From CBDCHC01 sp965217075 (GTDB lineage: Bacteria; Pseudomonadota; Gammaproteobacteria; PS1; Pseudothioglobaceae), in the NCBI GenBank assembly GCA_965217075.1, contig CBDCHC010000005.1, positions 1 to 64,000 on the forward strand: a DNA stretch of 64,000 nt. The letters are read 5' to 3'. A program made the translations under genes and the position numbers. The stretch's first letter is position 1. Each line of letters opens with the position of its first letter. A model generated the notes under the pieces. It searched no databases, had not been told where the DNA came from, and saw only the letters and a list, made by a program, of their open reading frames with translations. This document shows positions 63,312 to 64,000 of this stretch, in pieces.

Positions 63312-63854
63312 TTAATTAATTAATAAACACGCATTTAAAGTATTTATGCGTGCATTTATTGATAAATCAACCACTTTATCGCCATTTTTAATCACCACAC
63401 CACCAATTAATGTTTTATTTACAATTAAATTTAAATTAATTTTTTTATTAAATTTTTTCTCTAAAACATCAATTATTACATCTTGTTCATTTTTATTTAA
63501 TTCATAAGCACTTATAACATCAATTTTTTTTGTAACATTAGCATAATAGCTGCTAAATTCTTGCAAAATATAACTGCTAAGAGTTAATTTAGAATTTTCA
63601 ATTAATAAAATTATTAGATTATTTTCCTCTGCAGTTAGCTCTTTTTTTATAATTGATGTTAATATTTTTTTTACTAATAAAATTTTATCGGCAGTAGTTT
63701 TAGTTGGGGAATTAACAAAAGATATTATCTTGTCATTATTAGTTACGGTAACTAATGTTTCTAAAAATACTAGCCAAGTAGCACAATTATTGTTTTTATT
63801 AGCAATTCTCCCTAATGCTTTAGCGTAAGGTTTAGCAACTGTCATTAAATCCAT
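63312..63854 (-). CDS. atpH: ATP synthase F1 delta subunit
   Basis: Top-of-stator subunit that joins alpha3beta3 to the b-subunit dimer. 180 residues (E. coli 177). N-terminal helical domain begins TVAKPYAKALGRIA; the C-terminal part contains KIDVISAYELNKNEQD and the diagnostic NLIVNKTLIGGVVIKNGDKVVDLSINARI. Six bases after the atpF stop and 12 before atpA. Confidence 0.96.
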   Translation of the reverse strand: MDLMTVAKPYAKALGRIANKNNNCATWLVFLETLVTVTNNDKIISFVNSPTKTTADKILLVKKILTSIIKKELTAEENNLIILLIENSKLTLSSYILQEFSSYYANVTKKIDVISAYELNKNEQDVIIDVLEKKFNKKINLNLIVNKTLIGGVVIKNGDKVVDLSINARINTLNACLLIN

Positions 63855-63860
63855 AATTTC

Positions 63861-64000
63861 TTATAGTGATATTGATAATTTATTTAACATATCTTTATGT
63901 GAATTATAATCAACTTCTTTAGTTAAAACCTTATTCACTCCTTGCATTACCAGCTGTGATAATTTTTCCTTAAGTTCATTAGCTACATGAGATTTTTCTT
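63861..64000 (-). CDS. atpF: ATP synthase Fo subunit b, C-terminal part only
   Basis: The last 46 codons of subunit b, the stator stalk. Reading inward from the window edge the frame encodes an alpha-helical, charged tail: HVANELKEKLSQLVMQGVNK followed by KEVDYNSHKDMLNKL, ending in a stop at 63863-63861. The VANELKxKLSxLVxxG pattern and its place before atpH identify it. The N-terminal membrane helix lies beyond the window. Confidence 0.9.
   Translation of the reverse strand, partial: EKSHVANELKEKLSQLVMQGVNKVLTKEVDYNSHKDMLNKLSISL

Overview
The window is a gene-dense, visibly A+T-rich stretch (G+C about 30% by eye) of a gammaproteobacterial chromosome. The proteins match Escherichia-type orthologues closely (PurB, Gor, AccC, CarA/CarB, the whole Isc cluster, ClpP/ClpX, RpsA, ATP synthase). 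Genes overlap or abut, spacers are short, no insertion sequence or CRISPR array was seen, and several genes are frameshifted or have lost their start codon. That suggests a streamlined or eroding genome. A CbbY-type phosphatase remnant, an Rnf complex and a Gly/Asn-rich secreted protein that recalls sulfur-globule proteins make a chemoautotrophic sulfur-oxidiser or symbiont of the SUP05/Thioglobus type a reasonable guess. No rRNA is present to prove it. Layout. 1-8274: dapE (cut by the window edge), purB, gor, an unknown gene, a ThiF/MoeB-type adenylyltransferase, aroQ, accB-accC and argC. 8453-17016: cell-wall amidase, tsaE, a Ca2+/Na+ antiporter, an unknown gene, greA, and carA-mlaA-carB. 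17154-22459: thiS, then a complete iscR-iscS-iscU-iscA-hscB-hscA-fdx iron-sulfur operon behind a textbook promoter that overlaps an IscR-type operator. 22453-31492: pepA, dsbC, trmD, tig-clpP-clpX, an orphan NarX-like histidine kinase, rnfG and queA. 31527-34879: an accessory patch with a small Cys protein, a doubly frameshifted CopA multicopper oxidase, CopB, a bidirectional terminator and the repeat protein. 35024-48387: pyrC-nudE-hemC, a thioredoxin-like gene with argH and fmt, tRNA-Asn, pilD, icd-rimI-ilvA-cbbY (frameshifted), dksA-cmk-rpsA-ihfB and tRNA-Lys. 48413-64000: a 940-residue surface/RTX-like protein, folK-proB-obgE, waaA, rnfABCD, a HAD hydrolase, and the ATP synthase operon from atpC back to a partial atpF. 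How the genes work together. Much of the window is core biosynthesis: arginine and pyrimidines through carAB, argC, argH and pyrC; lysine/cell wall through dapE; fatty acids through accBC; haem through hemC; folate through folK; isoleucine through ilvA; proline through proB. Energy coupling is represented by Rnf (ABCD at one site, G at another) and F1Fo ATP synthase. Proteostasis is represented by tig-clpPX, hscAB and dsbC. The most unusual observation is that three well-conserved genes (rimI, waaA, caxA) have N-terminal coding sequence with no ATG, GTG or TTG. In rimI the expected ATGA stop/start overlap reads ATAA. This points either to AUA/AUU initiation or to start-codon decay by G-to-A mutation.
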